A stretch of DNA of 64,000 nt from NCBI GenBank assembly GCA_958450325.1, contig OY288253.1:65217612-65281611 (forward strand). Reading direction: 5' to 3'. Both the position numbers and the translations under genes were made by a program. The DNA comes from Agrostemma githago. Lineage: Eukaryota > Streptophyta > Magnoliopsida > Caryophyllales > Caryophyllaceae. The notes below the pieces were generated by a model. The model did not search any database and was not told the origin of the DNA. It saw only the letters and a program-made list of their open reading frames with translations. Below are positions 1 to 12,144 of the stretch, piece by piece. The first letter of the stretch is position 1. Every line of letters starts with the position of its first letter.

Positions 1-238
1 TGTCCCGGACGAGGTTATGTCGGTGTTTTATCCCAATAGTCCCCGCACAGGACACAACATGGTCCCCATAGATATCGTCGCCAAAAACTTGAGAGCAGAC
101 AGGACAAGGCCCAGCCACGGAATACAAAGGAACGCCCAACCGATAGCTAAGCACACAGCGGTACGTCCGACCGTTCATAGTCTGACCCAACCCTGAAATA
201 GGGACAGCGCGCAGCCAATCAGTAGCATGACCACCTAG
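1..238 (-). pseudogene. Coding fragment with CxxC and GDHxxxC motifs, split by a retrotransposon
   Basis: The minus strand is open from 238 to the window edge. It reads as a conserved protein with HATDWLRAVPISGLGQTMNG, then CPVC, then GDHVVSCAG and KHRHNLVRD. From memory, this pattern belongs to a widespread plant family of uncharacterised or mobile-element-linked proteins with a Cys/His cluster; I cannot name the family with certainty. The frame continues upstream at 24188-24268 (FSLTPRQVARWKSQ), directly after the retrotransposon's second target duplication, so the two pieces were one exon before the insertion. No start is visible and the 3' end is outside the window. It may be a remnant rather than a host gene. 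Confidence 0.55.
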
Positions 239-2411
239 TGTAGACACCTAAATTTGGACCTGGTGGCTGCAGAAGTGCCCAGCAAACACCCGATGACGAT
301 AGGACTGCAACGCGACACGGGTTCGCGATGTTTTAGATAGTTTTCCTATAGAACGGACCAAATAATTACTCGGAAAAATTAAAACTAACATGATGGCAGC
401 CTTAGTCATGTCGTTACGATCACATAGACACTAATTAGAGTCAATTCCGACACCGGGACCCCGAGTTGGCCTGAAAACTCGATCCGAGTCAACACCGAGT
501 CAAGTGAGCCTCGGGATGAACACCCGAGGCCCACGAAACCCACGGCGCTAGGTCAAGCCGTGGGGAAGCCTTCATGACCAAGCAAGATATCACACACCTG
601 TCTCACAGTTTTGGAAAGTATCAAAATCGTATCCTCAAAACTCCAACCGCCCCACCTGACGCGCCTGGGTCTGCCCACGCTCGGAACCAGGCGCCTTTGT
701 CCTGGTGCGCCCCAAGTCACGCGTCCATATGGGCGACGAGGGCCGAAAACACCTGTAAATACCCCCCTTCACGCCCTCATTTCGACAACATTCAATCTTC
801 TTCTCCCCCTCAAAAACTCTCGCTAAGGGCTCGCACTCCGACACCCGAGGCAAACGATCCACTCGATCGTAGTTCCGATAATAAAAGCGACATCGACGCT
901 ACTCCTCACCTTCGAGCACTCCACTCGATACCGAGGTGCTTGTGATCGACTAGCTCCAAACTAGTAACGAAGTTCTGCCGGATTAGCCGCAGAACTAGTC
1001 CTTAGCAAACGAAGCTCTGCCGGAGTAGCCGCGGGAAGGTCAAACGGTAACGGAGTTCTGCCGGAGTCAATGGTCAAGCTAGGAGGATCCGCCTGTTGAT
1101 CGAGTCGTCACTAGGTTGCCATCGAAACAAAACTTTCCATATTTGCACTTTCTATTATTATGCACTACGACAATACTAGACGTGGGCACTAGGCCCACGA
1201 ACGTCTACTAAAATACGTAACGTCCTAACTTCAACCACAAACATTAAAACACACTAAATAGACCCGAGTAATTCCGAGATCCGTTCTCAAAACTATCTAT
1301 GCATAGAGTCCCGTTTAGTGTATACTCCGAGGGTGCGACTCCTCACAATGTGATTTACTTACATTCACATTTACAGTTTTTCGTATGATTTATTGCTTTT
1401 ATGACCCTATAATCGCATGCTAAATCACTTAACACGGAATTCAAAACGTAAAATAACTTAAAACTGAACAAAGTGATGGTCGGGTTCCGTATTAATCCGG
1501 GTGCTCACCTTATTAGGTTCGATGCACCTCTATTAATATCGAACCGACGCATCTCAAGCAGAATACCGGGTAAGGTATACCACGAGAATGACTAATATCC
1601 GTATTATCACGTTAAATTTGATATGCTAATACGTATAATACATAGTACTCTCTACTCTCGTACGTGCATCTTTTCATGGCCTGCTTGTCACGTGAAATCG
1701 CATGCAAAGAATGTAAACACCACTGCTTCGACGATAAACTTATCTGTCCTTAAAACAACCGACGTAGTTAAGCATAGGGTTAAAACAACGGATGTTACAA
1801 TATTTCCACCACAACAAAAGAACTAGGAAATCAGCCCACCGATTGATTAGTAGAGGCCGCTATAGTGCGGGCGGGATTGGGTGTTGACACCTACCGGATG
1901 TTGGCTTCCCAATACGTACCCTCACCCCTTACTCAGAATCGACGATTTCCGGATGTCTGAAACCATTGACAATGAGAGTCATTCCAGGCATGGAGTGCTT
2001 AAGGGTACAAGTCTTTATCTTTAGGTCCCGTGCCACTCAACTTTGAGCCGGTAAGGGATCAAAGTTGACTTGAACGGTTTCTGAGTCCCCATAATTGACT
2101 CGGTGGCGACTCCACAAATCGGCAACGAATTCAGTTCACTAAAATGGTCGCCTTACCAAATGAATCGGCGTTTAAATATTTACAACCACGTTTCGATCGA
2201 TTCCCAAACGGAAACACGGGTGCCGGCACCCGTTTAGTACAAGTCCGGATCGTCATCCAAATCGAGGTCCGACACTTCGCCCTGTATGCGAGATCAGACC
2301 GGCCCCGGGTTGAGAGGGGGCCGCGTGGATGGCCGCCGCCACACGTTGAAAACCGGGTCAGTCCCACGCGGGCACGCGCGGGGCGCCTGGCGGTGCGAAC
2401 GAACGTCCACA
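239..2411 (+). repeat. 5' LTR of the Retand-like element (2173 bp)
   Basis: It begins TGTAGACACC and ends GTCCACA. It matches 12145-13711 and then 23840-24187 with scattered substitutions. Around 538-566 there is a stem of CCCACGGC and GCCGTGGG. At about 955-1080 a short block (CTCTGCCGGAGTAGCCGC and variants) recurs three times. A related fragment is at the right end of the window. Confidence 0.85.
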
Positions 2412-2414
2412 GTT

Positions 2415-2431
2415 TGGCGACTCCGCTGGGA
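2415..2431 (+). other. Primer-binding site of the Retand-like element
   Basis: TGGCGACTCCGCTGGGA starts three bases after the LTR ends. The same motif, in reverse complement, flanks the LTR of the second Tat element at 21253, so both elements use the same priming sequence. Its position directly after a TG...CA LTR supports the call. The matching tRNA was not checked. Confidence 0.75.
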
Positions 2432-4082
2432 ATTTGGAAACAAGTTTCCAGCGGTGGCGTAACTTGAACGAGGTTGGTGAAGCTCATTTCTTAGTTCCTA
2501 GTTGTGGTCACTACAGGTTTTGGGCCTAAAAAGCCCACCCTACCGATATCAGGATCAATCAACCTCTTCGCCGTAAGATCTCTAGGGACACGCGGAGAGA
2601 TCCTCGATTGACGCTCCGGCCGCCTAACGCGTAACCTGCGGGATTAATAAGCGGATAGTCCAAACGAACGGTATGACACTCATCTCCCCAGATCATTGTC
2701 AATACCTAAGTAAAGACTATTCGTGGGCGGTAGCCTACTCTAACCTACCCGAGTCTCCTGCATGAGTGTACGCATTCCTAGTTATGTGTAGCGTGTTTGA
2801 ACAATACAACCCAAATAAAATACTAAAAATCTGGATTCAATCACGCCAACATATTCAACCGCACCCAATTCCGTTTTTATCGAAAATACCTCATCTTTTC
2901 AAAACGACCGTTTAAACATCAATTCTCCGACCAAATCATGGTTTCTAAAAAAGGAAAATGTTTTTATGCCGTTACCATGGCAAAATTCACACTCACTAAC
3001 TTTCAAAAAAAAAAGTTTTTTAAGTGCCATCACCTTGGCCAAATTAAAACCCGTCAACAATGATTACCGTTAATGCAACCAAAACTCCCAATTAATGCGG
3101 TTAAGGCCACCACGCGGTTACATTTCATTTTTAAAAAAAACCTTTTACACACATACCGTTAGCACAACCGGAGCTTCAATTAATGAAGTCAAAAAAAATC
3201 AAAAAGCGGTTACACTTTCAAAACATTTTTTTTACAATGCGCACCCCCACCGTCTAATGCTAATACAACCGACGAACGTTGGTCACTAATTTTAAAAGTT
3301 TTTTTTTCAACGAGCGAAAGTTTTCTAACAAAACACTATTCACCACCTAAATCCCCCACTAAGGATTTAGTTACACCTTTAAGAAGACTGTCATCGGACT
3401 TCGCGCTCTACCATGAGCATCACGCACCCCGCGAGTATCGAACTAGCTAATTAATAGCAGTTTCGATAGAAGCATTACGTAATTATTTTCAAAAAAACTG
3501 GTTCCCCTAAAAGAAATGCGCTCCTTTAAAAAAAACATTTACACTTTCGCTATCGTCGGATTCCCGGCGCACACGTATAGCAACACGTTTTCACATCGTG
3601 AACGATGTCACCACGCCATCGTCGTCCTGATTTTACAAAATCATCCTTTTTCAAAAACTTTCCTCTGCAAATACTGGTCGTTTTCGAAAAAAAACTAAAA
3701 GTCCTTTGATCCTGAGCCGGGATCGCGATCAACTTCTTACGTCGTACAACCATGTGATTAACTGTCTGTGTTAGTTACTAGGATCATCTCTACTCGAGTT
3801 CTTACATTTTGGGTCATCTCATTCCGAGAAGTCCTCTTTAAACCTCGTTTCCAAGGTTTATGTCAAATCATCTCGTTACAGAGACCTAAGATCCATAAGG
3901 CGTTCCGTCGAATACACCAAGAGTCTAAAGCACCCGAGTCCCTAACCCAGTGACCGTGCACACACGCGAGTCAAGGGTCTCATTTCCGCGTTGCTCAGTC
4001 ACGAGCATTCCTCGAGTCCCTAAGTCGTTCGGTGGACCCGTTCTGACCTTTTAATCATTTCCCATTAGAATCACTCCCCGAC
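2432..4082 (+). other. 5' leader of the Retand-like element, non-coding
   Basis: No convincing reading frame is present in this 1.65 kb. It includes A/T-rich stretches at about 2940-3340 with several homopolymer A and T runs, and lies between the PBS and the gag remnant. Confidence 0.5.
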
Positions 4083-4667
4083 ATGTCGGTAGATTCAAGC
4101 GCCATCAAAAGCATCCGCAACGATGTCAGTGCCCTAGCCAATTTGGTTCGCAACATCCATACTTTAGTAACCCGTTTGACTTTATCCCTCCGTTACATCA
4201 ACAGCCGCCTCAACTTCCTTGAGAGTAGAGACACCAAAAGCGATACAAACGCTAACCTGAGTGATTACCATGCCCAAAAGCCTACCCAGGATAGATTATC
4301 CCAATGCTCCGCTCGATCAAAGCTTCCTAAAATCGATGCGGAAGGAACACCAAGACCTTACGAGACCACATCCAACAAAGTAGGAAGGTCACCGAGAAAA
4401 TTTACCCCAATCAAACCGTCTTACGCCGAAACTCTTAAGTGCCTAGTCGATCAAGGGTTACTCTCACCTTTGGGTCCCACTCCGGACCCACCAGTCGGCA
4501 GACGAAGCAAAAGTTGGATCCCTAGTGCTTATTGCCTATATCACCAAGGTAACGGGCATGATACCGAATCTTGCTTTCGGCTCAAACATGTCATACAAGA
4601 TATGATCGAAAATGGGACATTAATCTCCCTCCACCCGAGAACCAAACAATACCACAAACCCTTTTAG
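4083..4667 (+). pseudogene. Gag remnant lacking the central capsid region
   Basis: 194 codons. The N-terminal part (about residues 1-55) looks helical: SVDSSAIKSIRNDVSALANL and following. The C-terminal part (about 110-194) has PSYAETLKCLVDQGLLSPL and a Cys/His block YCLYHQGNGHDTESC followed by RLKHVIQDMIENG. This is the C-terminal signature of Tat/Ogre gag proteins. The capsid domain that normally separates these parts is missing, which fits an internal deletion. Just before the stop, another frame (NPFSVHTVPG...) stays open to about 4818, so a one-base shift probably ends the protein early. The part lost here is the part kept in the gag remnant at 18847-19676. Confidence 0.7.
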
Positions 4668-7423
4668 CGTTCACACTGTCCCCGGCGACACCGTCGGTTG
4701 TTCCCACCGCGACCCTATAGAGGAGAATGCTTTGACTATCGAGGAAGATGCCGACAACTCACGGGCATCCACCGAGACGAGTAAAGTTGTGTCTGAGTCA
4801 GAGTCTAGTTCGTCTTAGGGCCTAGACCTAGTAATATAACAAATGTCTTTTCGTTTCTCACGTCGAGTCAGGAGGTGTGAAGGGATCTGTTCTCCACCTC
4901 CCCAAAAACAATATCACGGGCACGTAGCCCGCTTATTACTATCAATAAAAAGAAATAAACTTTTCTACCTTTATAATGCGCCTCGACAATCGCTTGATTT
5001 AATAATGCACTTTCCTGCTTACAAGTCGGTACCATGCCATTTATCGATGACAATCAAACATACCTCGAAACAACGAGGAATTACAAGAACTGAGATCCCG
5101 TGTTATTTTTTTTACCTATTCCATGTCTGGTGTAAAAAGCCACATAATCACCCCTTAGAATGAGCGTTACTGAATCCTATGACAAATCTAGATAGTCTCT
5201 TAGCTTGCGATCAAATAACGGAAGGCAAACCCATTTCCCACAATAAACATCCCTCAAATAAAAACTGACCAATTCCTACCATATGTGCTAGTCTGACAAA
5301 AAGAAAAAATAGAGTCTGAATTGCCAAAAGGAGCCAAAGAAAAAAAATGAAACCAGGGCCAAACTAAACCGGCCCAATTCAATAATCAAGACCAAACTCA
5401 ACGGTCAAAATGAAACCCCCAATCATTCAATTCGACTTTAAGTGCAAAGTCCGAACAAAAAGCAAAAAAAAAAAAGAGAAAAAAGAAAAATGAACAGGCC
5501 AGTCAGCTAGCACCCAAATAATAGCCTCCCTACATTACAACCCTTAAGACCTTCCCGAGATACTTGTTAGGAACAGTCCGGAATTTTGAGGATTCAAATC
5601 GCACGTAATTCACAACCCACCCGATTGAAGTTTGAGTCATTTTTACTCAGCTTCCCCTTTCCTACCACATTACGAAGCCTTAGCCCATGGCCCTAACTCC
5701 ACAAAAATCAAAGCTCCAGATTTTGATCTATCGAAACCACTTACTATCTAGCTCCACATTCCAAAATCATCCAAGCTAGTCACCCTGACCCAAACACGGT
5801 ATCTCGGTAATTGTCATTTCCAAGGGGTCACACCCCAATCGCTCCACCTTAGTTCTTTAACTAAGGTGAATACACTCTAAACATCTCATATTGATAATTG
5901 GCATTACGAGTCTAAAGCAAAATCACTCGCATCTGTAAATGAACTACGAACATGGTTTGATTCCGTTTAAAAGCGGATAAGTAGGCAGCCCTTCCTCAGG
6001 TACAATCAACCAAATAACGAAACCGATTACTCGATTCACATGCAAGTCGGAATCACCCCTATGTTCCGATTAACGAGTGATTTCAATGACGAAGCACAAA
6101 CGACGAGCCGAGGACGGAGTGAAAACCCGGAAGGGCACCCCGAGCAAAATGAAGAAACGAGTTGCGAGCCGTCGTTGAAAAAAAAAAAAGGTGAGCCGAG
6201 GACGAAGTGAAAACCCGAAAGGGCGCTCCGGGCAAAATGAAGAATCGAGTTGCGAGCCACCACAAAAAAAAGGAAAAAAAAGTGCTTCTCATTAATAAAA
6301 AAAATCAGTTAAATCAAGCATTTGTCGAGGCCCTTTACATCAAGCATCTGAAACCCGGATATCCCAAAAATCAACAACGTGTCAAAACTCCACAAAAACT
6401 AGTACTAATACGCCACATAATATGAACTAATAATACATAATACAAAATGGTTGAGCTCTACCGATCCAACCTTTTCTTCCCCTTATCATTCGGGTGAACC
6501 TGCTTGTGTTTCTCATCCTCGATCCTCTGAACACACAAGTCTTCGTCATCCCTAGCCAAAAGCGAGCCCAGCTAATCTAACTTCCCTTCCTCACTCACAT
6601 TTTCAATATGGGTCTTGTCGGTCTCGGCCCGTGTAGATGAACTGACAAACACTAGGATCGGTAACGCCGTCTTTGGTCGGGCACTTAGCAACATTAGCCC
6701 ACATAGCTTCCTTATTCTGTAGTACAATCATCTCCGCAATCTTTAACCTTTCTCTCATATCCGGCAACCCCGAACGTCGGGAACGACCTCCCGAAGTCGC
6801 GAAACCCCTTTCCAAAACCCAAAATGCCCGCGCAAGAGTAACAGGTCCGCGCGGATATCACATTTCGACCGTCAGACCCACCGGACTTAGACGTCTTTTC
6901 CTTTTTTTTAGGGGGATAAGCTACCCCACCTAGGCGTGTTGTAGCCTTTTAACGGTTATCGTCAGGTCGCGTCTGTAGCCTAACAGGACAATATTATGAG
7001 TATGCAAAAAGTGGTCTAACTTTTTCAAAAATTGTCCGGACTTAAATTCCGACTTCGCACTAAACTCGTTATACTCGGTTAAACACACCAATGTTTACGT
7101 TAACATTTTACATCTCGTCTGTCTCGAGTCAAAACATTTTAATCGACACACTATCTGATCCGATTCCCGGCTTAAACTAATGCATTTCAAAAAATTCGAA
7201 AAAACATTTTCGTACTCTCATGCAATATCAACGCATTCTAAAACGTCCTGAATTACAACGAAGTCGCAAACAAACCAAACTTGAAGTGATTACTTGTCAA
7301 TTTAGGTAAACAATTCGCCAAACAAAAACACAAGGCTAATCCAGCTAACTCAAGTACTAAAATGTTAAAAACAAATATACAACATATACAAATCCACATG
7401 CAAATCGAGACTAGGATGGCCCC
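4668..7423 (+). other. Internal region where pol would be expected; no pol found
   Basis: Apart from the duplicated module at 6105-6258, I see no recognisable gene. Short open frames occur on both strands (for example minus 6603-6815), but none resembles protease, reverse transcriptase or integrase. A-rich patches lie at about 5340 and 5460-5500. The region ends where the antisense gene terminates at 7424. Confidence 0.5.
6105..6258 (+). repeat. Tandem pair of a 66-bp module shared with the Athila element
   Basis: Copies at 6105-6170 and 6193-6258 are separated by an A-rich spacer. Both carry a block close to GTGAAAACCCGAAAGGGCGC followed by CCGGGCAAAATGAAGAA and end in TTGCGAGCC. A closely matching block lies on the minus strand at about 26671-26732 inside the Athila element, in the same sense relative to that element. 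Confidence 0.8.
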
Positions 7424-10400
7424 CTAGAAGCCGCACTTGTCATCTAAACCTAGATCCTCCAAGTCTATAAGAGGAGACTCACTACCGTCCATCCCCGACA
7501 ACATGTCTAGGGTAGCTGTCTCGAGAATCCCTCCAACCTCCTCCGTAGCACCCGCAGCCTCTGCCTCCCTTTCGATCCGATGCCTAGCTTCACCCTGTGC
7601 TGAGGTCTCGCCCCGGGACCGAGCCAGCTGCTCCTTTAGGAAGGCGATCTCGTCAGCTCGAGATTGCAGGAGCCGTTGCGACTCAACCTCCCTCGCCTCG
7701 AGCTCGGTCACCCGAGTCTCCAACTGTCCCACCATGTCCGGGACATCCTGCAAATGCACTCTATCATTAGGAAAGCACACAAATAGCCTAGAAAGCCACC
7801 TTAGTCACGTGAACTCACCGATCGAGGCCCCGAAGTGTCACGGGAGACCCTCGAGGCATAAGCCCGGAAGCAGTTGGCAGTCTGCCACAACCGCTGATGG
7901 CAAGCCGACAAAACCTGAAAATTAAAACCGTAGAGGTTAGGCAAACCGACCCTAATCCTTAGAGCCCAACAAAGGACAATAAAAGCAAGACTCACCCGGT
8001 ACACCCGGTCACGCCACTCTATCCCGGCATCTATCTCTTCAGCAGAACAAGGGGGGAGGGGCTTAGTGAAAGGAATCCCAGCCGCGTCAACCCTAAGCAG
8101 TGTCAGGGGAAAATCTAAGGGCTGGATCTAATCAGCCGGATCGGCCAGCTGAGAAGACAACAGATTGGTCGGTCAGAGGGCAAATAGACAATAAACCCCA
8201 AAGCAAATCTTAGAGCCAAAATAAGAACCTTACCACGAGGCGGTACCAAGCTAACCGCCGGGTGACGTGAGATAGGTAGGAGGCACCAGGCACCAAGAGT
8301 GTATCGCCTCCCTCTCCGTCCCTATCCTCAAGGACCTCTGCGGCGGTCGGCGGTCTGAACATGGTCCGGGAAGGATCAACCGGCACCCTAAAATCGTCAT
8401 AAAGACACTGATGCACCAACCGCTCGCCCAGTTACCAAACCAGACGAATCAATGCAGGGAGAAGCATCCTCCTATAACTCCACGGCCTCAACTCCGCAGT
8501 CACGTACTCCGGCACGCCCTCATAGTCGGCCCAAGGGCGGGCCACAAACTACACAAACAAAATCAACATCCTAATAAATCCTAAGCCTTGGGGGCTATTG
8601 AGCAAATAAACTATAGAAAAAAACTTACATCTTCAATGCGTAGCTTGTTAACTAACGCATTCTCCACCGGGTAATGACTGATTGTGCTCTTAGGCTGAGC
8701 CAATCTCCACTCGATTCCTGCCGGGAATCTCTTCGGGTGCGCCCGTTCCGTCTTAGGGGCCAAGCACGGGAAATAAGAATATATCCAATCCTATAAAACC
8801 CCAAAACAACTTTAGCAAAATCAAGCAAAAAAAAAACTAAGTAGACTTCAAAACACAAGAGCAAAAGAAACAACTAACCTCCAGTATAAGGCCCGAACCC
8901 ACGATGGGCACAGCTGAGGCTGACCCAATCACTAGCGGCCTCACCATGACTTGCAGACAGCGAGTCATCTCCGCGAAAGCCGCGGTCACCCAATCGTAGC
9001 GTCCTACCTGAGTCAAGTTGGCTAAGAAGGGCAAGATCCTAGTACTAAACCTCTCGCCCTTATCCGAGAAGTGGGTCGACCCCAGGAAATACCACAGCCA
9101 CAACCGAGCATCCTGCTCCGGCGTGTTAGCCTCCCGACCCTCTAACACCGCCACTCGCTCAAAGTGGTCGGTGATGTAAGAACTCATTAAAGCGTGAGGC
9201 GTACTATATGCCTCACGCGGCAAACAATCTCCGATGAGGCCCCTCACCTCATCACTATCTAGACTAGGACCCTCGGCGGCCCACCTAATCCTATCCGGAC
9301 CCCCAGGGCATACCACTAATCATCCCAAAGTCCTCTAGGGTCATTCCGACCTCCCCAAAAGCCATGTGGAAGGTCGAGGTAGTGTCATGAAAGCGATTTA
9401 TCATCGCCCTGATCACCATGAGGTTGCATTTAGTCTGACAACCCACCAACCTAACCCACTGTCCAACCACGAGACCTAGAGCGGTCCTCTCAATAATCCC
9501 CTTTACCGTGGGGGTCAGCTTCTGATGGTAGACGTCGAGGCATGTAGTAAAGCCCGAGAAAGTCCTCATTGGACCTGGGGGCAGCAAACCGAAACAATGA
9601 AAAGATAAACAAAACAAAACGAGCCTAGCCAGAGCAATAAATAGGAAAACCTGAGTCATAACCAACGAGTACGAATAGGACACTCACCAGGCCCCGCACA
9701 ATGCGGCTAGAAATATGACGGTCAAGATGAAACGTCAGCTGATGGCGGTCCCAATCCCGAGCCCACTCGGGATCCTCGTAAACAATCTTCCCGTTCTCCG
9801 GTACCAGAACCGGAGCATGAGCCCTCCTAGCCACCGTCTCCGGAAGCCTCATTAATATCCTCAGGGTCGCGCCGCTGAGACGAAACACTCCTATGTCTTC
9901 TGCGAACCCCTCGGGGAGTCTGCGAACTAGCCCCGGCAGCCTCCACACTAGCGCTAGTCCTGGCACTAGCACCAACCGAGGAAGTTCCCTTGGAACGCTC
10001 GATATCATCTCTAGCTGTAAACAAAAACAAAAAAAGAAAAGCATAACCCTAGTCAGGCTAAAACAGCTTAAACAGGTCAAAATAGGCTCAAAATTTCGGA
10101 TAAGAATATCAAAATTCCAAGAAAGCCTCTAGCACAAATTTTTGGCCCCGGTCACAATGGAAGTGGTTTCGGGAAACTACGGCATCGTTACGGCACCTTT
10201 TGGTTCGTCTTAAGACACACAAAACCTAACGGAAGGTCCTAAAAGTCATCCTAGCCTATAAGAACCGACAAGGAAGCTACCCACATTCTCATAAACACTA
10301 CTTGAACAAAATTATGCAAAATAAATACGGGAATAATCGAGAAACGATCCTTAAACCGTAGCATTCCAAACACATTCCTATGAAAGGCCATTCTCGCACC

Positions 10401-10609
10401 CCAAACATCCTCATCAAGATCATAACTAACCTAACAAGCTCTAATTGACCCTAATTCAACAATGGAACCAAGCACAAGCATCGAAACGTAGTAAATAAAA
10501 AATGCCCAAATCGATTTTCTAGGGTTTTTCAACAAAACCAACTCAAAATCAATCAAATCAAACAAAACCGACATTAAGCGAGCAAAGAATACTAACCCGG
10601 AGTCGACAT
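7424..10609 (-). pseudogene. Antisense plant-mobile-domain gene carried by the Retand-like element, decayed
   Basis: Eight exons can be modelled on the minus strand, nearly all with GT-AG borders: 10597-10609 (MSTP), 9688-10014, 8879-9574, 8629-8790, 8234-8548, 7996-8148, 7819-7914 and 7424-7747. The middle carries plant mobile domain hallmarks: VLVPENGKIVYEDPEW, FHMAFGEVGMTLEDFGMISG, GPSLDSDEVRGLIGDC, LWLWYFLGSTHFSDKGERFS and VGRYDWVTAAFAEM. The last exon is a coiled coil (VGQLETRVTELEAREVESQR and onward). Tat-lineage elements are known to carry such antisense ORFs. This copy has in-frame stops at 8432-8434 and 8128-8130, and frame changes near 9838 and 9300, so it is probably no longer translated in full. 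The joint between exons 2 and 3 is uncertain. Confidence 0.75.
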
Positions 10610-10614
10610 TGTCG

Positions 10615-11247
10615 TAAATAGCGGAAACCGAAACAAAATTTGGCGGAAAAAGTCGAGGAGGCGATTTGGGGCGAATAACTTGACGCGTTTGAGTTTTGTG
10701 ATGAATGAATAAGCGCCCCAACTTTCGCAATACTTAAACAGACCCGGACCGCGAAACTTCAACCGCCCCAGCTGACGCGCTCGAGTTCCAGCACGCTAGG
10801 GGCTGGGCGCCTGAGTCTTGGAGCGCTAAAGGATGCGCGCCTGAACGGCCCAGCCCAGACTAAAACAAAGCAAAACAACGCAACTCAAAGTCGATACATA
10901 TAAAACATGCACCTACTAAGACAAGTAAAATAACAATAACGGAACAACTACTAATTAACATCGATAACACACACTCCCAACTAATAAACAAGCACTCGAC
11001 GATACATCCGGACGCGTAACGAAACAACCAGGACTAACACAAGCAAACTCTAAACAAACTCAAAATCGAAATAAAAGCAAGAACAAACCCGAACAAAATA
11101 AGATAAGCCTGCAAAACAAATTAAGGCAAACTCACAAAGCCAGCATTTTAACTAAAACGGATAGACAAACAACATTTTTCCCAAGGGTCAGAGTTATCCC
11201 GGGGGCACAACAACATCATTTTTGCCTAACGGGTCTTGGTTATCCGA
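10615..11247 (+). other. Region upstream of the antisense gene, non-coding
   Basis: No supported gene on either strand. It would hold the promoter of the antisense gene, but I see no clear TATA box at a suitable distance. Confidence 0.35.
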
Positions 11248-11698
11248 GAGTGATTGGAGTCTTATACCTCCACATCAATTTTAATTCGAGAGGAGACTAA
11301 CGCCCTCGAAGGAGTCTTATACCTCACAGCAATTTTAATTCGAGAGGAGACTATCGCCCTCGAAGGAGTCTTATACCTCACAGCAATTTTAATTCGAGAG
11401 GAGACTAACGCCCTCGAAGGAGTCTTATACCTCCACAGCAATTTTAATTCGACAGGAGACTAACGCCCTCGAAGGAGTCTTATACCTCCACAGCAATTTT
11501 AATTCGAGAGGAGACTAACGCCCTCGAAGGAGTCTTATACCTCCACAGCAATTTTAATTCGAGAGGAGACTAACGCCCTCGAAGGAGTCTTATACCTCCA
11601 CAGCAATTTTAATTCGAGAGGACACCAACGCCCTCGAAGGAGTCTTATACCTCCACAGCAACTTCAATTCGAGTGGAGGCCGACGCCCTCGAATAGTT
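11248..11698 (+). repeat. 54/55-bp tandem array near the 3' LTR
   Basis: About eight head-to-tail copies. The block CGCCCTCGAA recurs at roughly 11301, 11355, 11409, 11464, 11519, 11574, 11629 and 11684. Units are 54 bp with ACCTCACAGC and 55 bp with ACCTCCACAGC. The last copies diverge, and a degenerate copy follows at about 11735-11785. Amplified tandem repeats between the internal region and 3' LTR are the feature for which Retand was named. Confidence 0.9.
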
Positions 11699-12130
11699 TC
11701 ATATCATACCTTGTCCTAGGAGTCATAAGCATCCCAAAGACGATTGCTCGAGCGGAGACTAACGTCCTCGAACGTTTTATGGCATCAAGGGTTCACAAGC
11801 GGCCCAAAATATATTCGTACAAATAAAGGCCAACTTAATGCGTTGCTAGCGCGCTAAAAACACTTAAAATTAAACGAAACCCCTAAATAAACCGAAGAAG
11901 ACAAAGCGCGCGTGCACAAAGAATCAAGAACAAGATGACAAGCAATGGCCCGGGCCCCAAGCGATTAACCACAAGCGAAGACGTCAGGTATGACTTCTCG
12001 GCCTTGGCTAGCGAGCTTCACCATGTAGTCCAACGGACTTAAAACGACCCGACCGGACAGACACCAGGTCGTAATCCTCGATTGACCTGGGTGGCTATAC
12101 TTTGACTTTCGCCTTGTCCAACCCTCAGTC

Positions 12131-12144
12131 AAAGTGGGGGCTTC
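12131..12144 (+). other. Polypurine tract of the Retand-like element
   Basis: AAAGTGGGGGCTTC lies directly before the 3' LTR start TGGAGACACC. The corresponding tract of the second Tat element has a similar form in reverse complement at 16318. Confidence 0.7.

Noticed and set aside
6603..6815. Minus-strand frame in the Retand-like element as a gene
   Set aside because: 70 codons with no recognisable motif, no conserved context and no splice link to the antisense gene.
8837..9316. The plant-mobile-domain frames taken as an ordinary host gene
   Set aside because: They lie wholly between the PBS and polypurine tract of an element with matching TSDs, and antisense genes of this type are known in the Tat lineage.
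11254..11463. Open frame with repeated peptide LIREETNALEGVLYLTAI
   Set aside because: It exists only because 54 is divisible by three; it closes when 55-bp units begin. It is a by-product of the tandem array.
11248..11698. Regular repeats resembling a CRISPR array
   Set aside because: The units are contiguous 54/55-bp copies without unique spacers, in a plant retrotransposon.
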